A program made the translations under genes and the position numbers. The notes beneath the pieces were generated by a model. That model was not told the origin of the DNA. It saw only the letters and a program-made list of their open reading frames with translations, and ran no database searches. From positions 1 through 64,000 of the forward strand of contig CAYTTR010000003.1 in assembly GCA_964440805.1 (NCBI GenBank): DNA of 64,000 bases, given 5' to 3'. This stretch comes from CAYTTR01 sp964440805. GTDB taxonomy: Bacteria > Acidobacteriota > Aminicenantia > Aminicenantales > Aminicenantaceae. Shown in pieces: positions 1 to 7,193 of this stretch. Every line of letters begins with the position of its first letter. The stretch's first letter is position 1.

Positions 1-87
1 CGGAGGGAGAGGGATTCGAACCCCCGTCACGATTTCTCGTGAAGCGGTTTTCAAGACCGCCGCCTTCAACCACTCGGCCATCCCTCC
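1..87 (-). tRNA. tRNA-Ser (anticodon TGA)
   Basis: Read on the minus strand it folds as a class II tRNA: acceptor stem GGAGGGA pairing with TCCCTCC, a D-arm, anticodon stem-loop GGTCTTGAAAACC with anticodon TGA, a long variable arm (CACGAGAAATCGTG) as expected for serine tRNA, and a T-loop containing GGTTCGAATCC. The CCA end is not encoded. It lies next to, and on the same strand as, the seryl-tRNA synthetase gene, separated by two G-box repeats. Confidence 0.95.
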
Positions 88-126
88 ACGGAACCGCATA
101 TTTTATCTACTACCCTTTAATTAAGC

Positions 127-161
127 AAGGGGGACGTTCCCCAAAGGGACACCCCTTCCCC
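127..161 (+). repeat. G-box repeat (R) copy 1, left-type
   Basis: Short GC-rich dispersed element made of two small hairpins in tandem: GGGGGA-CGT-TCCCC followed by AAGGG-ACA-CCCCTT. Plus orientation is defined by GGGGGACGTTCCCC. It forms an inverted pair with the copy at 227-260, bracketing about 65 bases of AT-rich DNA. Confidence 0.8.
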
Positions 162-226
162 AAGACAAATTCTATTTCCTTAAGAAATAAATACAAAATA
201 AATATCGTTAATTTGCTTTCTCTCTA

Positions 227-260
227 AAAGGGGTATCCCTTTGAGGAGCGTCCCCCTTTT
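227..260 (-). repeat. G-box repeat (R) copy 2, right-type
   Basis: Reverse-complement copy of the element at 127-161. It ends immediately at the stop codon of serS (259 on the minus strand), so it may double as the terminator hairpin of that gene. Confidence 0.75.
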
Positions 261-1533
261 ACTCTCTTATTATTGATTGGCCATTCATATAGGACCTGAG
301 AACCTCAGGAATAATTACCGTCCCATTTTCCTGCTGATAATTTTCAAGAATAGCTGCTACTGTCCTTCCCACTGCCAAACCTGAACCATTAAGGGTATGA
401 ACGAATTCAGGCCTGGCTTTAGCTTCTCTCCGGAAGCGGATTCCGGCCCGCCTTGCCTGGAAATCACAACAATTTGTACATGATGATATCTCCAGATATC
501 CTTTTCTGGCCGGCATCCAGAGCTCAATATCATAAGTCTTCGCCCCGGCGAAACCAAGATCGCCTGTGCATAAAACCACCACCCGGTAAGGAAGATCCAA
601 TCGTTTGAGGATATCCTCGGCATCTGAGGTTAGTTTTTCCAGTTCCTGAAAAGATTCTTCTGGTCGAGAAAACACTGTCAATTCAACCTTGTTGAACTGG
701 TGTTGTCTTACCAGACCCCGGATATCTTTTCCATAAGAACCAGCCTCGCTCCTGAAACAGGGAGTACAAGCTACAAATCTTCGCGGCAGTCTTTCTGTTG
801 ACAAAATTTCATCCCGGTAAAGATTGGTCAAGGGAACTTCGCCGGTTGGAATCAAGTACCAGGGATAACCTTGAATTTGAAACAGGTCTTCCTCAAACTT
901 GGGCAAATTACCTGTCCCTACTAAACAATCAGCATTAGCAATAAAAGGAGGAATTATTTCTAAGTATCCTTTTTCTTTGGTATGAACATCAAGCATAAAA
1001 TTTATCAGAGCTCGTTCCAGCCGGGCTCCTTCTCCCAGATAGAGAGCGAACCTGCTTCCTGCCAGCTTCGCAGCCCTTTCAAAATCAAGTATTTGCAGTT
1101 TGCTTCCTATTTCCCAGTGGGGCTTAGGAGAAAAAGAAAATTCCGGTTTTTTTCCGAACTTCCTTATTTCCAGATTATCACGCGAGCAGGTACCCACCGG
1201 AACTGATTCATGAGGCAGGTTGGGAATGCTCAACAAGATTTTTTCCAAGGAAGAATCTATTTCTTTGAGTTTTTGCTCATCTTTTTTTATATTCTCCGAA
1301 ACCAACTTCATTTCTTTTATAATCTTTTGCGGATTCTTCCCTTCTTTCTTCATTTTTCCGATAAGCTTGGAAGTTTTATTCACCTCAGCCCGCAGGCTTT
1401 CTAAATGCTTGAGTATATTTTTTCTATCTTCGTTCAACTCAAGAAAATCATTCAGATTAAGGTCTATTCCTCGAGAGGCAATTTTTTTCTGGACAATCTC
1501 CGGATTTTCAACAACAAATTTTGGATCCAACAT
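259..1533 (-). CDS. serS: Seryl-tRNA synthetase
   Basis: Charges tRNA-Ser with serine in the cytoplasm. The 424-residue product has the usual length and architecture of bacterial SerRS: an N-terminal long helical hairpin (roughly residues 25-105) that binds the long variable arm of tRNA-Ser, then a class II catalytic core. Class II motifs are visible, including motif 2 (FRSEAGSYGKDIRGLVRQHQ) and the motif 3 region GSGLAVGRTVAAILE near the C-terminus. The ATG is preceded by a TATAAT box only 7 bases upstream, so the message may be leaderless or nearly so. It sits beside its cognate tRNA-Ser(TGA) gene on the same strand. Identification is secure; the leaderless transcript is an inference. Confidence 0.97.
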   Translation of the reverse strand: MLDPKFVVENPEIVQKKIASRGIDLNLNDFLELNEDRKNILKHLESLRAEVNKTSKLIGKMKKEGKNPQKIIKEMKLVSENIKKDEQKLKEIDSSLEKILLSIPNLPHESVPVGTCSRDNLEIRKFGKKPEFSFSPKPHWEIGSKLQILDFERAAKLAGSRFALYLGEGARLERALINFMLDVHTKEKGYLEIIPPFIANADCLVGTGNLPKFEEDLFQIQGYPWYLIPTGEVPLTNLYRDEILSTERLPRRFVACTPCFRSEAGSYGKDIRGLVRQHQFNKVELTVFSRPEESFQELEKLTSDAEDILKRLDLPYRVVVLCTGDLGFAGAKTYDIELWMPARKGYLEISSCTNCCDFQARRAGIRFRREAKARPEFVHTLNGSGLAVGRTVAAILENYQQENGTVIIPEVLRSYMNGQSIIRE

Positions 1534-1546
1534 GAGCCCGATTATA
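1534..1546 (-). promoter_or_regulatory. Candidate serS -10 box, possibly leaderless
   Basis: On the minus strand a perfect TATAAT (1541-1546) lies 7 bases before the serS ATG. The usual initiation distance would place the first transcribed base at or within a few bases of the start codon. No convincing Shine-Dalgarno sequence and only a weak -35 are visible. Confidence 0.35.
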
Positions 1547-1586
1547 GCACAAGTTTTTTTATTTTAAAATTTTGATTTAACTAATA

Positions 1587-1860
1587 CCCATGGTGTCCTT
1601 GCTACCCACAACGGATGAAAATGATCATTTTAAATTTCTGTTAATACCGATCTCTTTTCTCGCCTATTTTATCCACTTCACCTCATTCAAAACACAACAA
1701 ATTTTTCCAGCCCATATCACATATCGAGTATTTCTTCTCAACCAAATAAACCAAACAAACTAAATAAACGAGATAAACGCAATGAACGCAATTAACTCTT
1801 TTTACTTTTCTCGCCTTATCCAGACCAGACAAACAAGATAGACAAGGTAGACTGTTTTTG
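1587..1860. repeat. Composite 9-bp-period array (A1) with CCCATGG/GCTACCC module
   Basis: This stretch between serS and cobO holds no gene. From 1740 it reads in 9-base units such as AACCAAATA, AACTAAATA, AACGAGATA and AACGCAATT, then CTCGCC and CAGACCAGA-type units. A leader module with CCCATGG, GCTACCC and GGATGAAAATGA (1587-1625) recurs at 30378-30415 and, inverted, near 40300. The array ends in the G-box at 1883-1921, the same order as at 44100-44280 and, inverted, at 54711-54865. Confidence 0.7.
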
Positions 1861-1882
1861 CTATTTTCGAAATATTTTCTTC

Positions 1883-1921
1883 AGGGAAAGGGGTGTCCCT
1901 TTGGGGAACGTCCCCCTTTTT
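1883..1921 (-). repeat. G-box repeat (R) copy 3, right-type
   Basis: Reverse-orientation copy (AAAGGGGTGTCCCTTTGGGG then AACGTCCCCC). It terminates the 9-bp array on its left and lies about 50 bases upstream of the cobO start. Confidence 0.8.
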
Positions 1922-1968
1922 ACCTTTTTATATTGACTCTCTTTAAACCATTCTTTATAGTGGAATCC

Positions 1969-2496
1969 ATGAAAGAGAAAGGCTTTATCCAGGTTTACAC
2001 CGGCAACGGCAAAGGTAAAACAACGGCTGCTCTCGGTTTAGCCGTCCGGGCTGCAGGAAGAGGACTTAAAACTTATATGGGTCAATTTCTTAAGGGACAA
2101 GATTACGGCGAACTTCACAGCCTCAAGGCTCTTTCCTCATTCATTACCGTTGAACAGTTCGGCCGCAAAGGCTTCATCCATGTCACCAGGGATCCCGACC
2201 AGGAAGACATAGACCGGGCCCAAAAAGGATTAAAAAAATGCCTGGAGGTTATGCTCTCAGGAAAATTTGATATCATAATTCTTGACGAAATCAATGTGGC
2301 CCTGGATTTCAATCTAATTTCAGAAAAAGACATTCACCATTTCCTTGATAAAAAACCGGAAAAGGTTGAGGTAGTCCTGACCGGCCGCTATGCTCCGGAA
2401 TCAGTATGCCGGCGAGCCCATCTGGTCACCGAGATGGAAGAAATCAAGCATTATTATAAGCAGGGCACTCAAGCCAGACCTGGAATTGAAAAATAA
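1969..2496 (+). CDS. cobO: Cob(I)alamin adenosyltransferase, CobA/CobO family
   Basis: Transfers the 5'-deoxyadenosyl group of ATP to the cobalt of reduced corrinoids to make the coenzyme form of B12. About 175 residues from the chosen ATG, the usual length for the family. The N-terminal P-loop GNGKGKTTAALG (residues 11-22) and the segment IIILDEINVALD (Walker-B-like) match CobO. The open frame extends upstream to 1858, but that part would be translated from the G-box repeat, so I start at 1969 (Met-Lys-Glu-Lys). No other cobalamin biosynthesis genes are nearby, so it probably serves corrinoid salvage. The downstream zincin gene follows after 9 bases and may be cotranscribed. Confidence 0.9.
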   Translation: MKEKGFIQVYTGNGKGKTTAALGLAVRAAGRGLKTYMGQFLKGQDYGELHSLKALSSFITVEQFGRKGFIHVTRDPDQEDIDRAQKGLKKCLEVMLSGKFDIIILDEINVALDFNLISEKDIHHFLDKKPEKVEVVLTGRYAPESVCRRAHLVTEMEEIKHYYKQGTQARPGIEK

Positions 2497-2505
2497 TTCG
2501 GAAAA

Positions 2506-2853
2506 ATGGAAAAAGAAGAGTTTGAAAAATTAGTGGAAGAAGCACTTTCGGAAATTCCCGGAAAATTCAAAAAATTAATCCAAAATGTGGCGGTTATTGT
2601 GGAAGACAATCCCCCTTCCGGCTTAAAACATTCATCTTCTCTTCTCGGGTTATATCATGGAACTCCTTTTAAACACCGCGGTCCTTACTACGGTAACCTC
2701 CCGCCTGATGTTGTGGTTATTTTTCAAAAACCAATCGAAAGAATCTGCCGCAGCCATGAAGAGATTAAGAAGAAAGTCCGGGAAGTTGTTTTCCATGAAA
2801 TCGGCCATTATTTCGGCCTGTCGGAGGAAGATTTAAGGAAAATTGAAGAATGA
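2506..2853 (+). CDS. Small zincin-like metallopeptidase family protein (PF06262-like)
   Basis: A 115-residue cytoplasmic protein with no signal peptide. The C-terminal HEIGHYFGLSEED contains the HExxH zinc motif followed by Gly and an acidic residue, as in the short Zincin_1 family (metallopeptidase family protein). An internal hydrophobic strand and a segment rich in Gly/Pro (GLYHGTPFKHRGPYYG) also match family members. Its substrate is unknown in the family. It begins 9 bases after the cobO stop, which suggests an operon, although no functional link is established. The region downstream contains an E1 repeat. Confidence 0.75.
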   Translation: MEKEEFEKLVEEALSEIPGKFKKLIQNVAVIVEDNPPSGLKHSSSLLGLYHGTPFKHRGPYYGNLPPDVVVIFQKPIERICRSHEEIKKKVREVVFHEIGHYFGLSEEDLRKIEE

Positions 2854-2910
2854 TAGAAATATCCCTACTTTTTTATATGTTTTTCATTTGGGTATGCTCG
2901 CAGGATAAAA

Positions 2911-3161
2911 ATAGCATTTGGTATGCCCGGAACGACTTTGAGGATTTAGCCTTCTCGAGCTGCTATTGGAAGGAATCCGACTTTGTCGGACGGCGAGAAT
3001 GTATTGAGCATGCCTCAATTAAGTGGAGTAAGATTCGGATTAACACAATAATAGGTGTCATGCTTTGTTTCAATTGGGCGGAGTTCCGGAGCCGCTGAGA
3101 AGAGCAGTGAGAGAATGGCGTTAAAAATCCGAATTAAAGTGGAGGGCATACCAAATGCTAT
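2911..3161 (+). repeat. E1 dispersed palindromic element, copy A
   Basis: About 251 bases bounded by inverted arms: left ATAGCATTTGGTATGCC (from 2911) and right GGCATACCAAATGCTAT (to 3161), a perfect 17-base inverted match. Inside are segments shared with copies B (47071-47277) and C (34916-35170), including TCCGACTTTGTCGGACGGCG, CTTCTCGAGC and GAGAAGAGC..GTGAGAGAATGGCG. A partial duplicate of the left arm (CATTTGGGTATGCTCG) lies at 2885-2900. It sits between the zincin gene and the dapA-like gene, with no coding function apparent. Confidence 0.75.
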
Positions 3162-3228
3162 CTCATCTTATTGTCTTCCCCGTATAAAATTTAAGATAAT
3201 CGATTTTTTTGCATAAAAGGAGAAACTC

Positions 3229-4119
3229 ATGCCCCGCAATTCTTTCAAAGGAATATTTATAGCTCTTACCACTCCTTTCCAAGAAGAAGAAATTTCCTTG
3301 AAGTATTTTTCCTCGAATTTGGAAAAATACAATCAAACTGATGTAGCCGGATACCTTGTTCTGGGCACTACCGGAGAAGCGGCTAATCTGGATGACAAAG
3401 AATCACTAAAGCTTCTTGAAACCGCCTGCAAAGTTTCTTCTAAAGAGAAAAAGATAATTGCCGGAACAGCCAGGGAAAGTACTCATCATACTATCCAATT
3501 TACCAACCAAGCAGCCGAAATGGGAATTGAAGCAGCCTTAGTCAGAACGCCCGGGTACTTCAAAAATAAAATAAACCGGGAAGCATTAAAAAAACATTAT
3601 CTCACCTTAGCCGATTCAGCCAAAATCCCCATAATTATTTACCACATACCTCAAAATACAGGCATTTCTCTGCCTCAGGAACTGCTCTGCGAACTGGCTG
3701 AACATCCCAATATATCGGGAATAAAAGACAGTTCGGGCAACCTTGATTTCCTCACTCAGGTCATTTCCCTGCTTCCGGTCTCATTCAACTATTTACTGGG
3801 AGCAGGCAGCCTGATCTTTTCCGGTTTATCTCTTGGGATTTCTGGAGGTATATTGGCTTTAGCCGCAGTTGTACCCAATCTTGGCGCAAAATTATACACT
3901 CTTTTCCATCAAAATAAACTGGAGGAAGCTCGCTGCCTGCAATTGGAGCTGGCCCCGCTTAATGCCTGTCTAACCCAAGTCTATGGAGTCTCAGGTTTAA
4001 AGTATGCTCTTGACCGCCTTGGTTTCTACGGCGGTCTTCCCCGCTCTCCGCTTCTTCCCCTTGATCAAGAAGGAAAAGAACACATTGACGGCCTTTTGAA
4101 TAAATTGGGTCTTATATAA
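3229..4119 (+). CDS. Dihydrodipicolinate synthase / aldolase family (DapA/HOGA-like)
   Basis: A class I TIM-barrel aldolase of the DapA/N-acetylneuraminate lyase superfamily, 296 residues, cytoplasmic. Visible family features are GTTGEAANL (the pyruvate-carboxylate-binding GTTGE loop), a tyrosine in IIIYHIPQNTG that acts in catalysis in the family, and the Schiff-base lysine in GIKDSSGN. The start has a clear Shine-Dalgarno (AAGGAGAAACTC-ATG). It may make dihydrodipicolinate for lysine, but no lysine genes are adjacent, and the sequence around the active site also fits 4-hydroxy-2-oxoglutarate aldolase-like or other 2-keto-3-deoxy acid aldolases. Substrate therefore not assigned. Downstream is a 9-bp array. 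Confidence 0.88.
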   Translation: MPRNSFKGIFIALTTPFQEEEISLKYFSSNLEKYNQTDVAGYLVLGTTGEAANLDDKESLKLLETACKVSSKEKKIIAGTARESTHHTIQFTNQAAEMGIEAALVRTPGYFKNKINREALKKHYLTLADSAKIPIIIYHIPQNTGISLPQELLCELAEHPNISGIKDSSGNLDFLTQVISLLPVSFNYLLGAGSLIFSGLSLGISGGILALAAVVPNLGAKLYTLFHQNKLEEARCLQLELAPLNACLTQVYGVSGLKYALDRLGFYGGLPRSPLLPLDQEGKEHIDGLLNKLGLI

Positions 4120-4262
4120 AGCGTTTATTGCGTTTATTGTGTTTTTAGCGTTTATTGCGTTAGTAATAAAAATAAAGCGAGACGGGCGAGACGCGCCGGT
4201 CGAGCGAGACGAGATAAAAACGTTATTTGCGTTACTTGCGTTTATAGCGTTAATAATATAGG
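4119..4262. repeat. 9-bp-period degenerate array (A2)
   Basis: Between the aldolase stop and the aldo/keto reductase gene the sequence keeps a 9-base register for about sixteen units: GCGTTTATT repeated, then GAC-GGGCGAGAC-GCGCCGGTC-GAGCGAGAC units, then GCGTTACTT and GCGTTTATA. No hairpin G-box is attached here, unlike the other arrays. Confidence 0.75.
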
Positions 4263-4277
4263 GAGATTAGAAGAAAA

Positions 4278-5483
4278 ATGAATTTATTAAACCGGAGAGA
4301 TTTCATCAAATTATCCTTAGGCGGTGCCTGTGTTCTTCCGGCTCAGATTCCTGCTATTTTTTCCCCTCAATCAGAAAAGATAACTGAAAAAAACGGTATG
4401 ATCTACCGGAAACTGGGCCGGACAGGAATAGATATCTCTGAAATTTCCTTAGGGGGAAGTCCCCTCCCCGACTGGGTTCTGTTCCGCGAGATAATTGATA
4501 AGGGAGTAAACTACATCGACACCTCTGCCACCTATCAGGGAGGAAACAGTGAGCGTCAGATAGGCCGGCTTTTTAAAGAAGCAAGAAGAGACAAAATTCA
4601 TGTAGCCACCAAATTCCATCTCAGAGGCTCCTGGAGTGTTGAATCCATCATCAAGTCGGTTGAAGGAAGCCTCAAACGCCTCGGCTCCGACTACATAGAT
4701 GTTCTTATGATTCACGGGGCTGAAAATCCGGCTCACTTGACCGATCAAAGAGTGCTGGAAGCTTTTCAGAGAATGAAAAAAGAGGGGAAATATCGCTTTA
4801 GCGGCCTTTCCTGCCATGCCAACCACCGGGAAGTGGTAGAAACCGCTGCAGGCTGTGGCTTATATGATGTTATCCAGCTTGGCTACAATGTTTATGATAT
4901 TGAAAAAGAAGAAGATCCGATAAAGACTTATCCGGATTATTTACAAACTTCCGGACTCCGGTCCATGATTTCTTTGGCCTCTTCCAAAGGAATGGGAGTT
5001 ATTGCCATGAAAGCTCTTAAAGTAGGGGGTAGAAGACAGGATATTTCCAAATACATTACTCCTGAAGGGACAATCTATCAGGCGATGCTGAAGTGGGTTC
5101 TTGCTAATCCTTATATAGCTTCAGTGGTTACAGAAATTTTAAATTTTTCCCAGATGGAAGAAGACCTGTCTATCCCGGGCAAAAGCTTGACTTCTTCTGA
5201 GAAGAAGGCTCTTTACCGGATGGTGGCAGAAACAAGCAGGAATTATTGTCATATGTGCGGCACCTGCCAGAAAGCCTGCCCTCAGAATATACCCACCACC
5301 GATGTTCTCCGCTTTCTTTCCTATTTTGACGGCCAGGGAAAGAAAAATTTAGCCCGCCGGCAATACAATAACTTAATGAAAAAAGGAAATACATGCCGGG
5401 ATTGCGGAGCCTGCGAAGAGGTCTGCCCTTATAATCTGCCGGTAAGACAGCTTCTCCGAAAAGCAAAATTTCATCTGGCTTAA
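4278..5483 (+). CDS. Tat-targeted aldo/keto reductase with C-terminal 2x[4Fe-4S] ferredoxin domain
   Basis: The 401-residue product begins with a twin-arginine-like signal (NRRDFIKLSLGGA) and has an aldo/keto reductase TIM barrel from about residue 42 (RKLGRTGIDISEISLGG) to 310, with the family tyrosine region DTSATYQGG and lysine region ATKFH. A ferredoxin-like tail follows with two cysteine clusters, CHMCGTCQKACP and CRDCGACEEVCP, enough for two 4Fe-4S clusters. Family members are oxidoreductases of unknown substrate, common in anaerobes. The signal suggests export of a folded, cofactor-loaded protein, although many such proteins keep a degenerate signal. The start has GGGAGATTAGAAGAAAA upstream. 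It converges on the SRP RNA gene. Confidence 0.88.
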   Translation: MNLLNRRDFIKLSLGGACVLPAQIPAIFSPQSEKITEKNGMIYRKLGRTGIDISEISLGGSPLPDWVLFREIIDKGVNYIDTSATYQGGNSERQIGRLFKEARRDKIHVATKFHLRGSWSVESIIKSVEGSLKRLGSDYIDVLMIHGAENPAHLTDQRVLEAFQRMKKEGKYRFSGLSCHANHREVVETAAGCGLYDVIQLGYNVYDIEKEEDPIKTYPDYLQTSGLRSMISLASSKGMGVIAMKALKVGGRRQDISKYITPEGTIYQAMLKWVLANPYIASVVTEILNFSQMEEDLSIPGKSLTSSEKKALYRMVAETSRNYCHMCGTCQKACPQNIPTTDVLRFLSYFDGQGKKNLARRQYNNLMKKGNTCRDCGACEEVCPYNLPVRQLLRKAKFHLA

Positions 5484-5489
5484 AAAAAA

Positions 5490-5760
5490 GCCGTGCACCC
5501 GGCTCTGACAGCTTCTTCCCTGCGTCATCCAGGCAGTTAGCTCAGGCAAGGTTTACCTGCAGCACAAGAGAACACTCTGCTACCGCTGCTACCTCCCGGT
5601 CCTGACGGGGTTGGCAGAGGTTTCTTTGCACAGGACCCTGACCGTCATCACCACTTACCTGGACCCGGTCCAGAAAAGAAACAGCCTCGGCCGGGAATTC
5701 GACCCCACTGTAGCGGGTTGTGGGTTACAGGGCACCGCTAGCTCCCCATCTAGCACGGCC
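5490..5760 (-). ncRNA. ffs: Signal recognition particle RNA, large bacterial type
   Basis: On the minus strand the RNA starts GGCCGTGCTAGATGGGGAGC and continues with AGCGGTGCCCTGTA, the Alu-domain sequence known from Bacillus scRNA. The Ffh-binding S domain appears as GTCAGGACCGGGAGGTAGCAGC, with a GNRA-type loop (GGGA) and the AGCAGC internal-loop side. The ends pair (GCCGTGC with GCACGGC) and are followed by eight T residues, giving an intrinsic terminator. About 271 nt, so an Alu-containing RNA rather than short 4.5S. A TTATAG box overlapping the stop codon of the upstream same-strand gene is a plausible -10. Confidence 0.92.
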
Positions 5761-5768
5761 ATAATTTC

Positions 5769-6596
5769 CTATAAACGAAAGGCCACGCCTCCCCGGAAAA
5801 GCAAGCCGTCCCAGAGACCGGCCTCGATTTTCAGATGTAAATGCTGGTTGAACTTAAACCGGATTCCCAAATGAGTCTGAAGAATTAAAATAACATTGGG
5901 GAGGTTAATATCGATATCTTCTTCTGCCTGCTTCAGATATTTTTGATCCGAATCTTTCAGCACCTCATCGGGCCCGGCCCATTTATAATGCCCGTCGTAT
6001 TCATACCCTATCTCTCCGCTCAGATTTCCCAGACCGAATCCCAGTACGGCAAAGGGACTTACCATCCATTCCGGTTTAAGATCCCAGCAAAGACTGATAT
6101 TGGTAGTCCAGGGATTAATTTCAATATAACCAAAAGAATCTACTTCAGCATAGGTACTGCCTTCATACTCCTGTTTAACAGTACCTTCTACCGACAATCT
6201 CATCTTGCTTTTTTCCAGAGAAACTCCAAAACTGAAAGCTCCTTCTTTTCCTCCCGGATAATATCTCAGTTCCAGACCGTAATTACCCCCCCCCGAATCA
6301 AAGAGGAGATTTTGCTGGAAATTTTTCTGAATAATTCCTTGGTGTGAATCTCTTACTTTATTAGTCAATTCTCTACGAATCTCATTTCCCAGCTCATCTA
6401 TTAATTCATCTTCAAAAAGCCCCTTAAGAGGATCAAGAGTCCATTGAGAATAGTGAATTTCTATTTCCAGTTTCTCCCAAAGTTTAGAGGATCTGGGAAT
6501 ATCTATTTCAACCTCCGGCGGTTCCTGTTGAGCAAGGCTGAAAGTGGTTAAAAATATAACCACCAGAATCGAACTGATTATTTTTATCTTATTCAT
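5769..6596 (-). CDS. Putative outer-membrane beta-barrel protein
   Basis: A 275-residue protein not assigned to a known family. It has a clear N-terminal signal peptide (MNKIKIISSILVVIFLTTF, with cleavage probably after SLAQ). The mature part contains alternating-hydrophobicity strands typical of small beta-barrels (LELRYYPGGKEGAFSFGVSL, INPWTTNISLCWDL, HLGIRFKFNQHLHLKIEAGL) and ends GGVAFRL. A soluble helical segment (about residues 50-95) precedes the barrel-like part. It is probably an outer membrane protein of unknown function. Its stop codon lies 8 bases before the SRP RNA start on the same strand, so read-through between the two is possible. Confidence 0.7.
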   Translation of the reverse strand: MNKIKIISSILVVIFLTTFSLAQQEPPEVEIDIPRSSKLWEKLEIEIHYSQWTLDPLKGLFEDELIDELGNEIRRELTNKVRDSHQGIIQKNFQQNLLFDSGGGNYGLELRYYPGGKEGAFSFGVSLEKSKMRLSVEGTVKQEYEGSTYAEVDSFGYIEINPWTTNISLCWDLKPEWMVSPFAVLGFGLGNLSGEIGYEYDGHYKWAGPDEVLKDSDQKYLKQAEEDIDINLPNVILILQTHLGIRFKFNQHLHLKIEAGLWDGLLFRGGVAFRL

Positions 6597-7193
6597 GTAT
6601 CTTATTCATAAACTGAAATATCCTTGATAAATCCTAACTTTTTTCTCTGTTTGTTGTCAAACAGGAAAGGGAAGATAAGATAGCTTAGTTCAAATAGGGA
6701 TTTAATTTTGAAAACCGATTTGATCATATAACTGCTTTTTCTAATGTTATTCACACCTGGACTATCCCTCAGGAAGTTCTTTCTCTTTACTTGAAATTCC
6801 AAATTCATATTAATGATATAAATCCATTTTTTTGAATCCAATTCAATATTATTCAATCTTTTGGATAAAATAAGATTTTAGAATTATACTGGTTATCTAT
6901 ATGTTTATGATAATAATAAAATTAATAATCACATCTAATTTGGCATAAATTATGCATATTTAATAGTGATAGTGGAATTATGAATACGGAAATCAATAAA
7001 AACAATTCAAAAGAAAATTATTTTTTTATTAAAGGGGGTGACAATCACACAGGGAAGAAAAAATTGAGGATAGAAGTGGGTGTGAATAAACTATCTCACA
7101 CCTAAGGTTTGGGGAAAAACGTTCAGTAAACATTACTGAATGGAAAGTAAATTATTTCCCTCCCTAAAAAAGGAGAGAAAGAAAGGAGAAAAA
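6597..7193. other. AT-rich intergenic region before the TonB receptor
   Basis: No convincing gene. An open frame of 84 codons (6602-6856, minus) has no ribosome binding site and no recognisable similarity. The region holds a sigma-54-like GG-N10-GC sequence at 6940-6956 and a perfect 7-bp hairpin GGTGTGA/TCACACC at 7079-7102, either of which might regulate the receptor gene. Confidence 0.5.
6940..6956 (+). promoter_or_regulatory. Candidate sigma-54 (-24/-12) promoter
   Basis: TTGGCATAAATTATGCA carries GG and GC separated by 10 bases, as in the -24/-12 consensus TGGCAC-N5-TTGCA, with a weaker -12 half. It lies about 240 bases upstream of the TonB-dependent receptor start. No sigma-54 activator gene is in the window. 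Confidence 0.25.

Noticed and set aside
1740..1855. Array considered as a CRISPR
   Set aside because: The units are 9 bases and degenerate, without spacers or cas genes.
2850..3098. 82-codon open frame after the zincin gene
   Set aside because: It runs through the E1 element, has no ribosome binding site of its own and overlaps repeat sequence also found at 47100 and 35100.
4449..4826. Open frame opposite the aldo/keto reductase
   Set aside because: Shadow of the reductase gene; no family match.
5611..5874. 87-codon open frame opposite the SRP RNA
   Set aside because: It lies on the complement of the SRP RNA and the end of the beta-barrel gene.
6602..6856. 84-codon open frame upstream of the beta-barrel gene
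   Set aside because: AT-rich, no ribosome binding site, no recognisable similarity or signal; best left as intergenic.
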